Notes under the pieces: model-generated
Database searches by the model: none
What the model saw: the letters and a program-made list of their open reading frames with translations, nothing else
Told to the model about the DNA's origin: nothing
Shown here: positions 50,391-59,044 of the stretch, piece by piece
How the letters are laid out: every line of letters starts with the position of its first letter
How positions within the stretch are numbered: the first letter of the stretch is position 1
Program-made: the position numbers and the translations under genes
DNA from: Ruminococcus gauvreauii
GTDB lineage: Bacteria; Bacillota; Clostridia; Lachnospirales; Lachnospiraceae
Direction: 5' to 3'
Length of the DNA stretch: 64,000 bases
Assembly (NCBI RefSeq): GCF_025151995.1
Contig: NZ_CP102290.1
Coordinates: forward strand, 4,030,001-4,094,000

Positions 50391-51122
50391 ATGAAATTAC
50401 AGCAATTACTCAGTTATACGCGGAAAGCCGTCGACGAATATCAGCTGATTGATGAGGGCGATAAGATCGCTGTCGGCATATCGGGCGGAAAGGACAGCCT
50501 GACCATGCTTTATGCACTGCATGGACTGAAGCGCTTTTATCCGAAATCTTTTACTATAGAGGCGATCACCGTCGATCTCGGTCATCCGGGCTTTGAACTC
50601 GGACGCATTCAAAAACTCTGTGAGACGCTCGAAGTACCCTATACGATTGTGCGAACGGATATTGCGAGGATCATCTTTGAGGAGCGGAAAGAATCCAACC
50701 CCTGTTCACTCTGTGCAAAGATGCGTAAAGGCGCACTGAACGAAGCCATAAAGAGAACCGGCTGCAATAAAGTTGCCTATGCCCATCACAAAGACGATAT
50801 CATAGAAACCATGCTGCTCTCCCTGATCTTTGAGGGACGTTTCCACTCATTTTCACCCAAAACTTACCTGGACAGAATGGACCTGACTGTCATCCGCCCT
50901 CTGATGTTCGTTGATGAAATGGATATCAGGGGCTTTCAAAAGCTGTACGATCTTCCGGTAGAAAAGAGTCCGTGTCCCGCAGACGGTTATACGAAACGGG
51001 AGTATGCCAAAAATCTGGTAAAACAGCTGACAGCAGAAAATCCGGGGGCCAGAGAGAGAATGTTTTCCGCAGTACTGAACGGCAACATCCCCGGCTGGCC
51101 TCCCCGGATTAAAAAATCATAG
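50391..51122 (+). CDS. ttcA: tRNA 2-thiocytidine biosynthesis protein TtcA
   Basis: This 243-residue protein is read from ATG 50391, with GAGGAGGA upstream. It is a PP-loop ATPase of the TtcA/TtuA group: SGGKDSLTM (pyrophosphate loop), the Cys pair in CSLCAKMRKGAL (iron-sulfur cluster ligands), and AYAHHKDDIIETML. It thiolates cytidine 32 of certain tRNAs. It is the only plus-strand gene in this stretch and is bounded on both sides by minus-strand genes and by structured repeats. It is convergent with the cytidylate-kinase-like gene, 5 bp away. Confidence 0.92.
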   Translation: MKLQQLLSYTRKAVDEYQLIDEGDKIAVGISGGKDSLTMLYALHGLKRFYPKSFTIEAITVDLGHPGFELGRIQKLCETLEVPYTIVRTDIARIIFEERKESNPCSLCAKMRKGALNEAIKRTGCNKVAYAHHKDDIIETMLLSLIFEGRFHSFSPKTYLDRMDLTVIRPLMFVDEMDIRGFQKLYDLPVEKSPCPADGYTKREYAKNLVKQLTAENPGARERMFSAVLNGNIPGWPPRIKKS

Positions 51123-51127
51123 TCTGA

Positions 51128-51754
51128 TCATCGTTTTTCTTTTTCCTCAATCGCTCGCTTAATGAGTTCAATCGTGCCCTCTATGCCAAAGAGACCGCTG
51201 TCAATACTCATATTATAACTTCCGGCATCGCCCCATTTCTTGCTGCTGTAGTAATTATAGTAGCTGGCACGTTTTTTATCTATCTTGGTAATCTTATCTT
51301 TTGCTTTGGAATCCGTCAGGTCATACTTCGCGGCGATCTTACGGATTCTTGTTTTGAGATCAGCATGGATAAAGACACTCAGACAGTTGTCACGCTCCTC
51401 CAGCGCATAGTCAGCACATCTTCCAACCAGTACACACGGACCTTCATCGGCGATCGCTTTGATCGCGTTAAACTGTGCCAGAAAGACCTTCTGGTTAATC
51501 GGCATATCGGAAAAAGCTGCCGAGGTATAACCAAAAGAATAGGTATCCATGACCAGTGAGTACAGAAAACTGTTCGTCGGTTTTTCATCATGATTTTCGA
51601 AAAGCTCTTCACAGATTCCGCTGTCTTTCGCTGCTCTTGACAGCAATTCTTTATCATAATAAGGAATTCCGAGGTCTTCTGCCAGGCGCTTGCCGATTTC
51701 TCTGCCGCCGCTTCCATACTGTCTTCCGATTGTAACAATAGTATTTGTTTTCAT
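51128..51754 (-). CDS. Cytidylate kinase-like family protein
   Basis: This 208-residue protein is a P-loop kinase of the cytidylate-kinase-like group common in Clostridia: ITIGRQYGSGGREIGKRLA at the start with PYYDKELLSRAA, then CVLVGRCADYAL and a C-terminal helical part. Natural substrates of this group are not established, but the fold is a nucleoside monophosphate kinase. The ATG at 51754 is chosen from the kinase-fold start; an in-frame ATG at 51766 is a possible alternative. It is convergent with ttcA. A structured repeat lies upstream (51798-51951). Confidence 0.82.
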   Translation of the reverse strand: MKTNTIVTIGRQYGSGGREIGKRLAEDLGIPYYDKELLSRAAKDSGICEELFENHDEKPTNSFLYSLVMDTYSFGYTSAAFSDMPINQKVFLAQFNAIKAIADEGPCVLVGRCADYALEERDNCLSVFIHADLKTRIRKIAAKYDLTDSKAKDKITKIDKKRASYYNYYSSKKWGDAGSYNMSIDSGLFGIEGTIELIKRAIEEKEKR

Positions 51755-51797
51755 ATCGATACACATCCTTCCCCTGCAATGCATGTAGTGATTATTT

Positions 51798-51951
51798 GTA
51801 ACTGTTCAGGACGGCGTATCTTCTTGACCGAAAAAGCCGGTCAAGAAGCATCGGATGTTCATCCCATGTGGAAATTGGTGCGTAAAAGCGACTTACAAGC
51901 AAGCTTGACGCAGCTTTCTGCACCAATTTCCCCGCCGTCCTGAACTGTTAC
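51798..51951. repeat. Structured intergenic repeat, copy 2
   Basis: A 154-bp element is closed by 18-bp arms with one mismatch (GTAACTGTTCAGGACGGC at 51798-51815 and its partner at 51934-51951). It contains a 9-bp stem 51821-51829 with 51839-51847, a 12-bp stem 51870-51881 with 51920-51931, and CAAGC-AA-GCTTG at 51896-51907. The last hairpin corresponds to CATGC-AA-GCATG of the copy at 50074-50268 with a compensatory base change, in the same CTTACA...TGACG context. It holds no gene. Confidence 0.8.
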
Positions 51952-51997
51952 GATTATTTTTATATTATACTACATTTCACACAAAAAGTACAATGAT

Positions 51998-52909
51998 TTA
52001 TCTGAATTTTTGTAACAATTCATCAAAATATTCTGGAATAGGTGCGGTAAACTCCATGTATTCATCCGTGATGGGATGCTGAAAGCCGAGAACCATCGCG
52101 TGCAGGCATTGACCCTGAAGATGAAACGGACATTTTGCAGGCCCGTATACCGAATCTCCCAGAAGAGGATGTCCGATACTGGCCATGTGTACGCGGATCT
52201 GGTGTGTGCGTCCGGTCTCGAGACGGCATTCGATGTAGGTATACTGCCCAAAACGTTCCAGTACGCTGTAATGAGTGACTGCAGATTTGCCGTTCCTGCG
52301 GTTGACCGCCATGCGCTTCCGGTCGGTTGGGTGGCGCCCGATCGGTCCCTCGACGATGCCGGCGTCATCTTTGATATTGTGGAGCACGATCGCACGGTAT
52401 CGTCTCGTAATCGTATGTTCCTGCAGCTGTAACGCGAGTGACTGGTGAGCAAGATCCGTCTTACATACGACAAGTGCACCCGTCGTGTCCATATCGATCC
52501 GATGCACGATGCCGGGACGAAGCACTCCGTTGATGCCGCTTAAGGTACTCCCGCAATGGTAAAGCAGTGCGTTTACGAGCGTGTGGCTGTAATGCCCGGC
52601 AGACGGATGCACGACCATTCCCTTCGGTTTGTTCACAACGAGTAGCTGGTCATCTTCGTAAAGTATATCAAGAGGAATGTCCTCCGCCGCGATGTCCGGC
52701 TGCATATCGTCCGGGATTGACACACGGATACAGTCTCCGGTCTGAAGCCGGTAATTTGCCTTCTGACTGGTGTCGTTTACCGATACTGCCCCGTCCTTGA
52801 TCAGTTTTTGCAAATAAGACCGGGAAATATCCTTCAGCTGTTCCGAAAGATATTTATCCAGTCTCAGATTTTTTTCCTGTTCACTTGTCGTCAGGTTAAA
52901 GATTTCCAT
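51998..52909 (-). CDS. RluA-family pseudouridine synthase (RluD-like)
   Basis: This 303-residue protein has an N-terminal S4 RNA-binding domain (LRLDKYLSEQLKDISRSYLQ, then KDGAVSVND) and the RluA-type catalytic domain with the family motif GIVHRIDMDTTGALVV (catalytic Asp) and GRTHQIRVHMASIGHPLLGD. It isomerises uridines in 23S rRNA or tRNA. It follows lspA by 3 bp on the minus strand, a common order in Firmicutes. Which uridines it modifies cannot be read from sequence. Confidence 0.95.
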   Translation of the reverse strand: MEIFNLTTSEQEKNLRLDKYLSEQLKDISRSYLQKLIKDGAVSVNDTSQKANYRLQTGDCIRVSIPDDMQPDIAAEDIPLDILYEDDQLLVVNKPKGMVVHPSAGHYSHTLVNALLYHCGSTLSGINGVLRPGIVHRIDMDTTGALVVCKTDLAHQSLALQLQEHTITRRYRAIVLHNIKDDAGIVEGPIGRHPTDRKRMAVNRRNGKSAVTHYSVLERFGQYTYIECRLETGRTHQIRVHMASIGHPLLGDSVYGPAKCPFHLQGQCLHAMVLGFQHPITDEYMEFTAPIPEYFDELLQKFR

Positions 52910-52912
52910 AAG

Positions 52913-53437
52913 CTACTGTCCTTTCTTCTTTTTTAAAGCCAGAAAGGTAAAGTCTTCTTCCCTGTAGAAAAAAATAAGGTATACAAACAGTAATACGGCC
53001 GAAACCGTGACGTAGATATCCGCTACGTTAAAAACTGGGAAATCTATGGCTGAGATGTAGACAAAGTCCACCACGTATTTCAGCCGGATACGGTCAATCA
53101 GGTTTCCGAAGGCTCCTGCGACAAGCACAACCGTGATGAAATTCAGCGGAAAATAGTGTCTTGTTTTCGGAATCACGGTATAGGCATAACCGGCAAAAAC
53201 CAGGAACAGCAGGCATAATATAATAAAGATCCATTGCTGGTTCTGCAGCACCCCGAAGGCTGCTCCCCTGTTTTCCAGATAGTGCAGCTGAAGGATATTC
53301 GGAATCAGAACGATATCTTCCTGTCCGGACAGGTGCGTAACTGCCAGGTATTTTGTCCATTGATCCAGCCCAATGAGAATGCATACCGATACCAGACCGG
53401 CGATCCAGTAAATTACCCCGTGCTTTTTTTCTGTCAT
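52913..53437 (-). CDS. lspA: Lipoprotein signal peptidase LspA (signal peptidase II)
   Basis: This 174-residue membrane protein has four hydrophobic segments and the LspA active-site motifs: the first conserved block (DQWTKYLAV), NRGAAFGVLQNQ, NLIDRIRLKYVVDFV (catalytic Asp) and FNVADIYVTVS (second catalytic Asp). It cleaves signal peptides of prolipoproteins, such as those in this window with lipoboxes. It lies between aroB and the pseudouridine synthase gene with 3-bp spacings on both sides. Confidence 0.96.
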   Translation of the reverse strand: MTEKKHGVIYWIAGLVSVCILIGLDQWTKYLAVTHLSGQEDIVLIPNILQLHYLENRGAAFGVLQNQQWIFIILCLLFLVFAGYAYTVIPKTRHYFPLNFITVVLVAGAFGNLIDRIRLKYVVDFVYISAIDFPVFNVADIYVTVSAVLLFVYLIFFYREEDFTFLALKKKKGQ

Positions 53438-53440
53438 TAA

Positions 53441-54532
53441 CTACTCTCCCTGTATATAACCGATTGCTGCCATCATCTCATCATCGGTCACCGTCTTGTC
53501 AACCACAGCGTGTCCCAGAGGATTCAGCAGTATGAATTTGATTTTTCCCTGTTCCATTTTTTTATCAGACCGTGTCGCACTTAAGACTTCTTCTAAAGCC
53601 AGGCCCTCAAAACGGCACGGCAGGCCAAACATCCGGTTGCCGCGTTCGATCACGGACAGTGCTTCGCTGTCGATCAGACCGCGCTCTTTGGAAATATATG
53701 CCGCCGCAACAGTGCCAAGCGCAACACACTGTCCATGAAGCATCTCAAAATTTTTCAGCTTCTCGACCGCGTGTCCGATCGTATGTCCAAGATTCAGGAC
53801 GGCGCGTTCCCCCTGCTCGGTAGGATCATGCTCCACAACCGTCTTTTTGATCAGACAGCTGCCCTGTATCATTCTGATCAGCACTTCGTCTTTTCTCTCC
53901 AGCAGTTCCCTGCTGTGTTCCAGCGTCCACTGGTAATATGGAAGATCCCGAATCAGTCCGGACTTTAAGACCTCCCCCATGCCGCAGGAAAACTGTACAT
54001 CTGGAAGTGTGTGCAGTGTCTCCATACTCATATAGACCAGACGCGGCTGGTGAAATGCTCCGACCATATTCTTAAAGCAGTCGAAATCAACGCCTGTTTT
54101 CCCTCCTACGCTGCTGTCCACCTGTGACAGAAGTGTGGTGGGGATCTGAATAAAGTCTATGCCGCGCAGATACGTGGCTGCCGTATAGCCTGTCAGGTCT
54201 CCCACGACCCCGCCGCCGAGGGCGATCAGTATATCCTTGCGTTCATAGTGTTCTTCGATCAGGTGTGTATATAGTTTTTTTACCGTATCCAGTGTTTTCT
54301 GTGCCTCACCTGATGGGAAGGAAAAAGATGTGATCTTATCAAACAGAGGTGAAAGCTGTCTGCTCACTGTATTCAAATAGAGTGGTCCTACCGTACTGTC
54401 TGTGACAATACAGGCTTTTCTGCTCATGAGAGAGAGTTTCTCCACAGCTTTTCCGAGACCCTCGAAGGTATTGTGCCATTCGATATCGTAGGTGAATTCA
54501 CCCTCGCGTTTTACAGTCATCTGATATTCCAT
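53441..54532 (-). CDS. aroB: 3-dehydroquinate synthase AroB
   Basis: This 363-residue shikimate-pathway enzyme is read from ATG 54532 (AGGAGG site); a longer frame upstream lies in the ylmH gene. It converts DAHP to 3-dehydroquinate. Seen: the NAD-binding GGGVVGDLTGYTAATYLRGI, PTTLLSQVDSSVGGKTGVDF (catalytic region) and the zinc ligands in LNLGHTIGHAVEK. It is co-transcribed with ylmH upstream and lspA downstream. Length is normal. Confidence 0.95.
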   Translation of the reverse strand: MEYQMTVKREGEFTYDIEWHNTFEGLGKAVEKLSLMSRKACIVTDSTVGPLYLNTVSRQLSPLFDKITSFSFPSGEAQKTLDTVKKLYTHLIEEHYERKDILIALGGGVVGDLTGYTAATYLRGIDFIQIPTTLLSQVDSSVGGKTGVDFDCFKNMVGAFHQPRLVYMSMETLHTLPDVQFSCGMGEVLKSGLIRDLPYYQWTLEHSRELLERKDEVLIRMIQGSCLIKKTVVEHDPTEQGERAVLNLGHTIGHAVEKLKNFEMLHGQCVALGTVAAAYISKERGLIDSEALSVIERGNRMFGLPCRFEGLALEEVLSATRSDKKMEQGKIKFILLNPLGHAVVDKTVTDDEMMAAIGYIQGE

Positions 54533-54542
54533 AAGTTTCCTC

Positions 54543-55295
54543 CTAGCTGTAACGGCTGACCGATACGAGACAGCGTCCTTTTTTTGTCTCCGATATGACA
54601 CCGGCAAACCGGAATTTTCCATGTCCCCGGACAGATATGACGTCGCCTTCCCTCAGCGCGCAGCCGTTTGATGTGACCATTCTTCCGTTTACAAATACTT
54701 TGCCGCCTTCGATAAGCGGTACCATCCTGTTCCTGGAACTTTGAAACGCAAGAGCGATCAGGGCATCCAGGCGTACAGAAGCCACGGTTCCTTTTATCTC
54801 GCGGAAATTTCTGGTGACTGCCGGCTCCATGGTCTCACTTTGAACCACAGTGACCGCGGTCCTCCGGACACGTGTCAGCTCCTGTATAATGAACTGACTC
54901 ATATGATCGACACAGTACAGATAAGCTGAACTCTCATCAATCAGCAGATCACCCAGCATGTTTCTGTCAATTCCCAGATTCAGAAGTGCGCCGAGATAAT
55001 CACGGTGTGTCAGCGTTTCGGCAAACCGTCCGTCCCTCGGACGGATGTGCAGGCAGCAGATGGGGTACTCCCATTCATAAGAAAGAGCATCAGGAATAAA
55101 AGCTGTTATCTGACGCTCTGACATATCATAGCCCCCAAAGCCTGCATGCGTGACGCCTGCAAGTTCCCTGGTGAGACTATTGACTATATGCTGTTCATTC
55201 AAATCCAGAAAATCGGTGAACGTTACGATATCCCGTTCATAGGCCATTCGCGCAAGATCCTGAATTCTTTTTCTGAAATGTTCTTCCTTTTGCAT
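54543..55295 (-). CDS. ylmH: YlmH-family RNA-binding protein (S4 domain)
   Basis: This 250-residue protein matches YlmH of the division-cluster region: an N-terminal domain of the family (starts FRKRIQDLARMAYERDI), a middle HRDYLGALLNLGIDRNMLGD segment and a C-terminal S4 RNA-binding domain (RLDALIALAFQSSRNRMV, VFVNGRMVTSNG, VISVRGHGKFRF). YlmH-type proteins act on stalled or split ribosomes. It lies 10 bp ahead of aroB and 8 bp after sepF in the same direction, the usual arrangement around sepF. Confidence 0.92.
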   Translation of the reverse strand: MQKEEHFRKRIQDLARMAYERDIVTFTDFLDLNEQHIVNSLTRELAGVTHAGFGGYDMSERQITAFIPDALSYEWEYPICCLHIRPRDGRFAETLTHRDYLGALLNLGIDRNMLGDLLIDESSAYLYCVDHMSQFIIQELTRVRRTAVTVVQSETMEPAVTRNFREIKGTVASVRLDALIALAFQSSRNRMVPLIEGGKVFVNGRMVTSNGCALREGDVISVRGHGKFRFAGVISETKKGRCLVSVSRYS

Positions 55296-55303
55296 AACAT
55301 ATA

Positions 55304-55900
55304 TTAAAAATTAGTGCGCATGGACGGAATGTCAAATGCACCGCTTAGAATCTCCTGGATATCCCCGGACACTTCCACGTTATCTGGAGTCAGGATAAAG
55401 ATATAGCTGGAAATCTTCTGCAGACCGCCGCCGATCGAATAACAGGAACCGGAAGAAAAGTCAATAATACGCTGCGCGACTTCCACATCGATACCTTCCA
55501 GGTTCAGGACAACGGTACAGTGTGCAATCAGCGTATCGGCAATATCTCTTGTATCTTCCATTGAGCTTGGTTTGATCACACATACTTCCATTGAAGAACC
55601 TCCTGTTTTCTTACGCATTGGCGTAATCTTTGAAGAAGATGACTGTTTTGCAGACTGCTTTGATGTCTTCGGCTGTTTTGCAGCGGCAGCCTCCGACATT
55701 TTCTTGGTTGTCCTCGGTTTATCAAACGGGTCGTCCAGATCGTCGTAGTCGTCCAGATCGTCATCATTTTTTTTGAAAAACCGGCGTTTTTGTTTTGGTT
55801 CCTCTTCCATATCTTCTATATCATCATCAAAAAACTCATCGTCATCGTCGTAATCATCATTTAATCGAATTGCATCCAGAAATTTGTCTAATACTCCCAT
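55304..55900 (-). CDS. sepF: Cell division protein SepF
   Basis: This 198-residue protein is SepF, which tethers FtsZ filaments to the membrane. The N-terminus (MGVLDKFLDAIRL) is the amphipathic membrane-binding helix. A very acidic, Asp-rich linker follows (about residues 15-65), then a basic Ser/Lys stretch, and the globular C-terminal domain (EVCVIKPSSMEDTRDIADTL, then VVLNLEGIDVEVAQRIIDF and FILTPDNVEVSGD). The linker is longer than in Bacillus, as is common in Clostridia. It lies between yggS and ylmH on one transcript. Confidence 0.95.
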   Translation of the reverse strand: MGVLDKFLDAIRLNDDYDDDDEFFDDDIEDMEEEPKQKRRFFKKNDDDLDDYDDLDDPFDKPRTTKKMSEAAAAKQPKTSKQSAKQSSSSKITPMRKKTGGSSMEVCVIKPSSMEDTRDIADTLIAHCTVVLNLEGIDVEVAQRIIDFSSGSCYSIGGGLQKISSYIFILTPDNVEVSGDIQEILSGAFDIPSMRTNF

Positions 55901-55913
55901 TATGATCTCCTAT

Positions 55914-56621
55914 CTACTTATCCATGGTTTTCGGTGAATAGTCCCGCTCTCCGAAGATTCCTGTTCCGACGCGTACCATCGTTGCTCCCTCTTCGATCGC
56001 TACTTCATAATCGTTTGTCATCCCCATGCTCAGAATATTCACATTAACATTATTAATGTTTTTCTCCATTATGTCAACACTTAATTGTTTTAATTTCCGG
56101 AATACCGGCCGGTTTTCCTCCGGATCATCGACGAAGGGAGCGATTGTCATGAGACCCTCGATTCGAATATTCGGCAGTTTTGCAGCTTCTTCGATAAGAT
56201 CGAGTGTTTCCTCACATGCAGTTCCAAATTTACTTTCCTCCTGTGCCACATTCACTTCGATCAGCACAGGAACGGTTACATTTTTTTTCTGTGCCTCCAT
56301 GCTTATGGTTTCTGCCAGACGCAGTGAGTCCACGGAATGAATCAGCGCCGCCTTATCTACGATATACTTAACCTTGTTGCGCTGAAGATGACCGATCATA
56401 TGCCAGCGCAGATTTTTCGGAAGGATTTCATATTTGCCGGTAAGTTCCTGCACCTTATTCTCACCGAAATCCACCTGACCGTACTCGATAGCTTCCTGTA
56501 TCAATTCCACGGGCTTTGTTTTGCTCACTGCAATCAGTGTAACTTCCTGCGGATCTCTTGACGCCCGCCTGCAGGCTGCTGCAATCTTCTCTTCCACTGT
56601 TTTCATATTTTCCCGTACCAT
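55914..56621 (-). CDS. yggS: YggS/YlmE-family PLP-binding protein
   Basis: This 235-residue protein is the PLP-homeostasis protein YggS (PROSC): the pyridoxal-phosphate Lys in LIAVSKTKPVELI, QVDFGENKVQEL, WHMIGHLQRNKVKYI and a C-terminal SMGMTNDYEVAIEEGATMVR. It binds PLP in a fold type III barrel but has no established catalytic reaction. It lies 13 bp ahead of sepF and 15 bp after the HlyD-like gene, in the order common to Clostridia. Confidence 0.95.
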   Translation of the reverse strand: MVRENMKTVEEKIAAACRRASRDPQEVTLIAVSKTKPVELIQEAIEYGQVDFGENKVQELTGKYEILPKNLRWHMIGHLQRNKVKYIVDKAALIHSVDSLRLAETISMEAQKKNVTVPVLIEVNVAQEESKFGTACEETLDLIEEAAKLPNIRIEGLMTIAPFVDDPEENRPVFRKLKQLSVDIMEKNINNVNVNILSMGMTNDYEVAIEEGATMVRVGTGIFGERDYSPKTMDK

Positions 56622-56636
56622 GATATCGCGCTCCTT

Positions 56637-58073
56637 CTAATATAATATTTCTTCTTCTTTTACGGTGCTGCTGTCTGAGACAATGTTATCAAACTGTGCA
56701 ATTCCATACGTGGTCCCTGATTCAACGATACAGTATTCTTCATTCTGATCGATGATCACAACCTTCCGGAACACAGCATACCCCTTATTGATACAGTAGA
56801 CGCCCTCCAGGGGCATCGTATCACCGATGGTGTAGCGTTCTGTCGATTCCGGCTTGATGATGACGTCACCGTCAGAAAAGTCCTCCTGGTCCACATAGTA
56901 GAGATCCTCCTGCTGAGCGTAAACCGTCGCATTGACAAATTCAGACGAAGTTTCTCCGCTTTTATTTGTTGTCTCTTTCAGAAAACCGATTTCATCCGAT
57001 TCGCCTCCAGTCGTCTCATAGCCTTTGGGAATCACGTAGAAATCTTTATTTACTATGGAAGAAACTGGTATTTTTAATCCTGTTTTGATGTTGGTCACCA
57101 GCTCAATATCGATAAAACGGTCAGATGTATATCTGAGCATCCCCGCCGAGAAATCGATTTTGGCGTAAAAGTGGTCGTCTTTGGTAACAATCGTAAATTT
57201 TCCCGTCTGTGTGACCCCGTCTTTCAGAAATTTCACACGGATTGTTTCTCTTCCGGCAAGCTGCACTGTCTGCGCATCCGTGAGAGGAATCATCAGAGAC
57301 CAGTTTTCACTGGTGATCAGCTTGTACACATCGTCTCCGACAGACAGCTGCTCAGAACTTCTCAAATTCGTTTTCTGATAGGACTTCTGATTAAAATGAT
57401 CGGGTTCAATCGTATCCGCAGTCACAGATTCGTACCCGTCTTTCGTATATTGAACAATGCCGTCTGAGGGTGCGAAATTGACCGTCTGATTGCCGATTGT
57501 CTGTGTCGGGGCGACGATGTCTTCCGCATCTGTATCCTGTTCTGTTATGTCAGTGAGTCCTGCATACTGCAGCAGGCTCCCTTCCATCTCATATTTAAAA
57601 CTGTATGTATCATAAAAATTATTCGAGTCGAAGTTATAGGCAAACTTTGCCATGGCGGAACGGATCTGCGTCAGGTCTTCCTCAGTCAGTTCAGCTGTAC
57701 CGCCGGAAGTCTGACCGTCTCCGATGCCGTAGACGGCCCCTGACTTTTTGACTTTGGAGTTCTCACGTACATAGTAAGTTGCATAACCGCCGGTATTGGC
57801 CTGTACAAGCTGTTCCGATCGCAGGATCAGTGCGGTATACGTCTGGTTCTTCGACAGAGGGCCGCTCGTGACCTGATATGGGGTGATATGCGCTGCAGTC
57901 AGATACATGATAATGCTGATCACCATATAAATAAATAAAGCACCGAACAGTATCGTTCCGATATTAAGCGTGGCCGCTCTTTTCAAATCTGAAAGGTGTA
58001 TGTCCGGGCGTTTCCATTTTTTTTTCTGAGTTGGCAAAATACTGTCTCCTTGTTTTTTAAAGTCTGCATCCAT
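56637..58073 (-). CDS. HlyD-family membrane-fusion-like protein
   Basis: This 478-residue protein has a single N-terminal membrane segment (GTILFGALFIYMVISIIMY) after a short basic cytoplasmic tail. A long extracellular part with biotinyl-lipoyl-like beta blocks follows (QLVQANTGGYATYYVRENSK; IVQYTKDGYESV; VSSIVNKDFYVIPKG), as in clostridial HlyD-like proteins next to sepF. No transporter partner is encoded nearby, so an envelope role other than classical secretion is likely. It is the first gene of the yggS-sepF-ylmH-aroB-lspA-rluD-like transcript. Confidence 0.82.
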   Translation of the reverse strand: MDADFKKQGDSILPTQKKKWKRPDIHLSDLKRAATLNIGTILFGALFIYMVISIIMYLTAAHITPYQVTSGPLSKNQTYTALILRSEQLVQANTGGYATYYVRENSKVKKSGAVYGIGDGQTSGGTAELTEEDLTQIRSAMAKFAYNFDSNNFYDTYSFKYEMEGSLLQYAGLTDITEQDTDAEDIVAPTQTIGNQTVNFAPSDGIVQYTKDGYESVTADTIEPDHFNQKSYQKTNLRSSEQLSVGDDVYKLITSENWSLMIPLTDAQTVQLAGRETIRVKFLKDGVTQTGKFTIVTKDDHFYAKIDFSAGMLRYTSDRFIDIELVTNIKTGLKIPVSSIVNKDFYVIPKGYETTGGESDEIGFLKETTNKSGETSSEFVNATVYAQQEDLYYVDQEDFSDGDVIIKPESTERYTIGDTMPLEGVYCINKGYAVFRKVVIIDQNEEYCIVESGTTYGIAQFDNIVSDSSTVKEEEILY

Positions 58074-58200
58074 GTTATTTTATCATTTTCACTGTAAGAC
58101 CTCAAGATGAAATTTCTCTGTATTTTAACATCATAACAGAATATTTCTGGCAAAAATGGGCAAACTGTCTTTAAAATACATGCAGACAGGAGGAAATACT

Positions 58201-58416
58201 ATGAATACATCTGGTTTGGATTATACTGCGTTAACGATCGCAATCATCGGTGCTATCAACTGGGGACTGATCGGTTTTTTCAAATTTGATCTGGTCGCAT
58301 TTATCTGCGGCAATATGTCCTGGATTTCACGCATTATCTATGCGATCGTAGGAATCAGCGGTCTTTATCTGCTGAGCATGTACGGACGTATCGGAAATTC
58401 ATCAAAAAACGGATGA
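58201..58416 (+). CDS. DUF378-family membrane protein (YuzA-like)
   Basis: This 71-residue membrane protein is read from ATG 58201 (CAGGAGGAAA site); a longer frame upstream lacks a ribosome site. It has two hydrophobic segments with the DUF378 pattern IAIIGAINWGLIGFFKFDLV and IIYAIVGISGLYLL. Its function is unknown; related small membrane proteins are widespread in Firmicutes. It is the only plus-strand gene in the last 12 kb. It converges with the minus-strand P-loop gene across a terminator hairpin. Confidence 0.88.
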   Translation: MNTSGLDYTALTIAIIGAINWGLIGFFKFDLVAFICGNMSWISRIIYAIVGISGLYLLSMYGRIGNSSKNG

Positions 58417-58459
58417 TCTGACAGTTACATGTCCTTAGGACACGGTTTCCTGAGGAACG

Positions 58460-58494
58460 AAAAAAGGGGGAGATGAAGTATCACTTCATCCCCC
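58460..58494 (-). terminator. Terminator hairpin of the P-loop gene
   Basis: The stem GATGAAGT/ACTTCATC plus G-C pairs (with one bulge) is followed on the minus strand by CTTTTTT. It lies just after the stop of the gene at 58510, between convergent genes. Confidence 0.75.
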
Positions 58495-58509
58495 TGTATA
58501 TTTTCTCTT

Positions 58510-58929
58510 CTACAGAGAAAGAATCACTTTATCTTTTAATGATTCGCTGATCGTATCGTCATTGACAGACACGCTGATGACGAAATTAACGTTGAACAAT
58601 TCGCCAATGGCTTCCAATTGAAGAATGGTATCGGTAACATCCTGATCTTCAAGTTTTGCGATCCTCATGAAACTGTCAATATACATCTCTTCCAGATCAT
58701 GATCCTGTGAGATAATCCCACAGATAAAACCTACGAACTCATCGCTGTTTTTAAGCGGAAATCCGGATACATCAATCAACCGGATTCTGTTGTTCAGCTC
58801 ATACATATGTCTCGTACTCTTATCCAAAAATACGATATTGCCGTTCGCAGATTTGATTGCCGCATTAACTTTATCCAAAAGCTGCTTAGTCTTACCTTTT
58901 CCCTTATCCCCAATAATTAATTGAACCAT
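58510..58929 (-). CDS. Small P-loop ATPase-like protein, function unknown
   Basis: This 139-residue protein begins MVQLIIGDKGKGKTKQLLD, a Walker A loop (GDKGKGKT), and continues with an Asp-rich beta strand region (RLIDVSGFPL) and a C-terminal sensor-like strand (FNVNFVISVSVND). It resembles a small twitching-motility/RecA-like ATPase fragment seen as a stand-alone gene in Lachnospiraceae. It has its own promoter (58997-59025) and terminator. It follows the cell-wall genes but its role is not known. Confidence 0.75.
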   Translation of the reverse strand: MVQLIIGDKGKGKTKQLLDKVNAAIKSANGNIVFLDKSTRHMYELNNRIRLIDVSGFPLKNSDEFVGFICGIISQDHDLEEMYIDSFMRIAKLEDQDVTDTILQLEAIGELFNVNFVISVSVNDDTISESLKDKVILSL

Positions 58930-58996
58930 AGCAGTTTCCTCCTTAAGTCATCATTTAATATGTAATTTTACTAAAAAGTATTGATTTATAGCTCTA

Positions 58997-59025
58997 ATTA
59001 TAGTGTATTTAAGACAAAAACACAA
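58997..59025 (-). promoter_or_regulatory. Promoter of the small P-loop gene
   Basis: On the minus strand TTGTGT (59020-59025) and TATAAT (58997-59002) are separated by 17 bp, about 68 bp ahead of the ATG at 58929. Confidence 0.6.
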
Positions 59026-59044
59026 TGGTAAATTTATAATTTCT

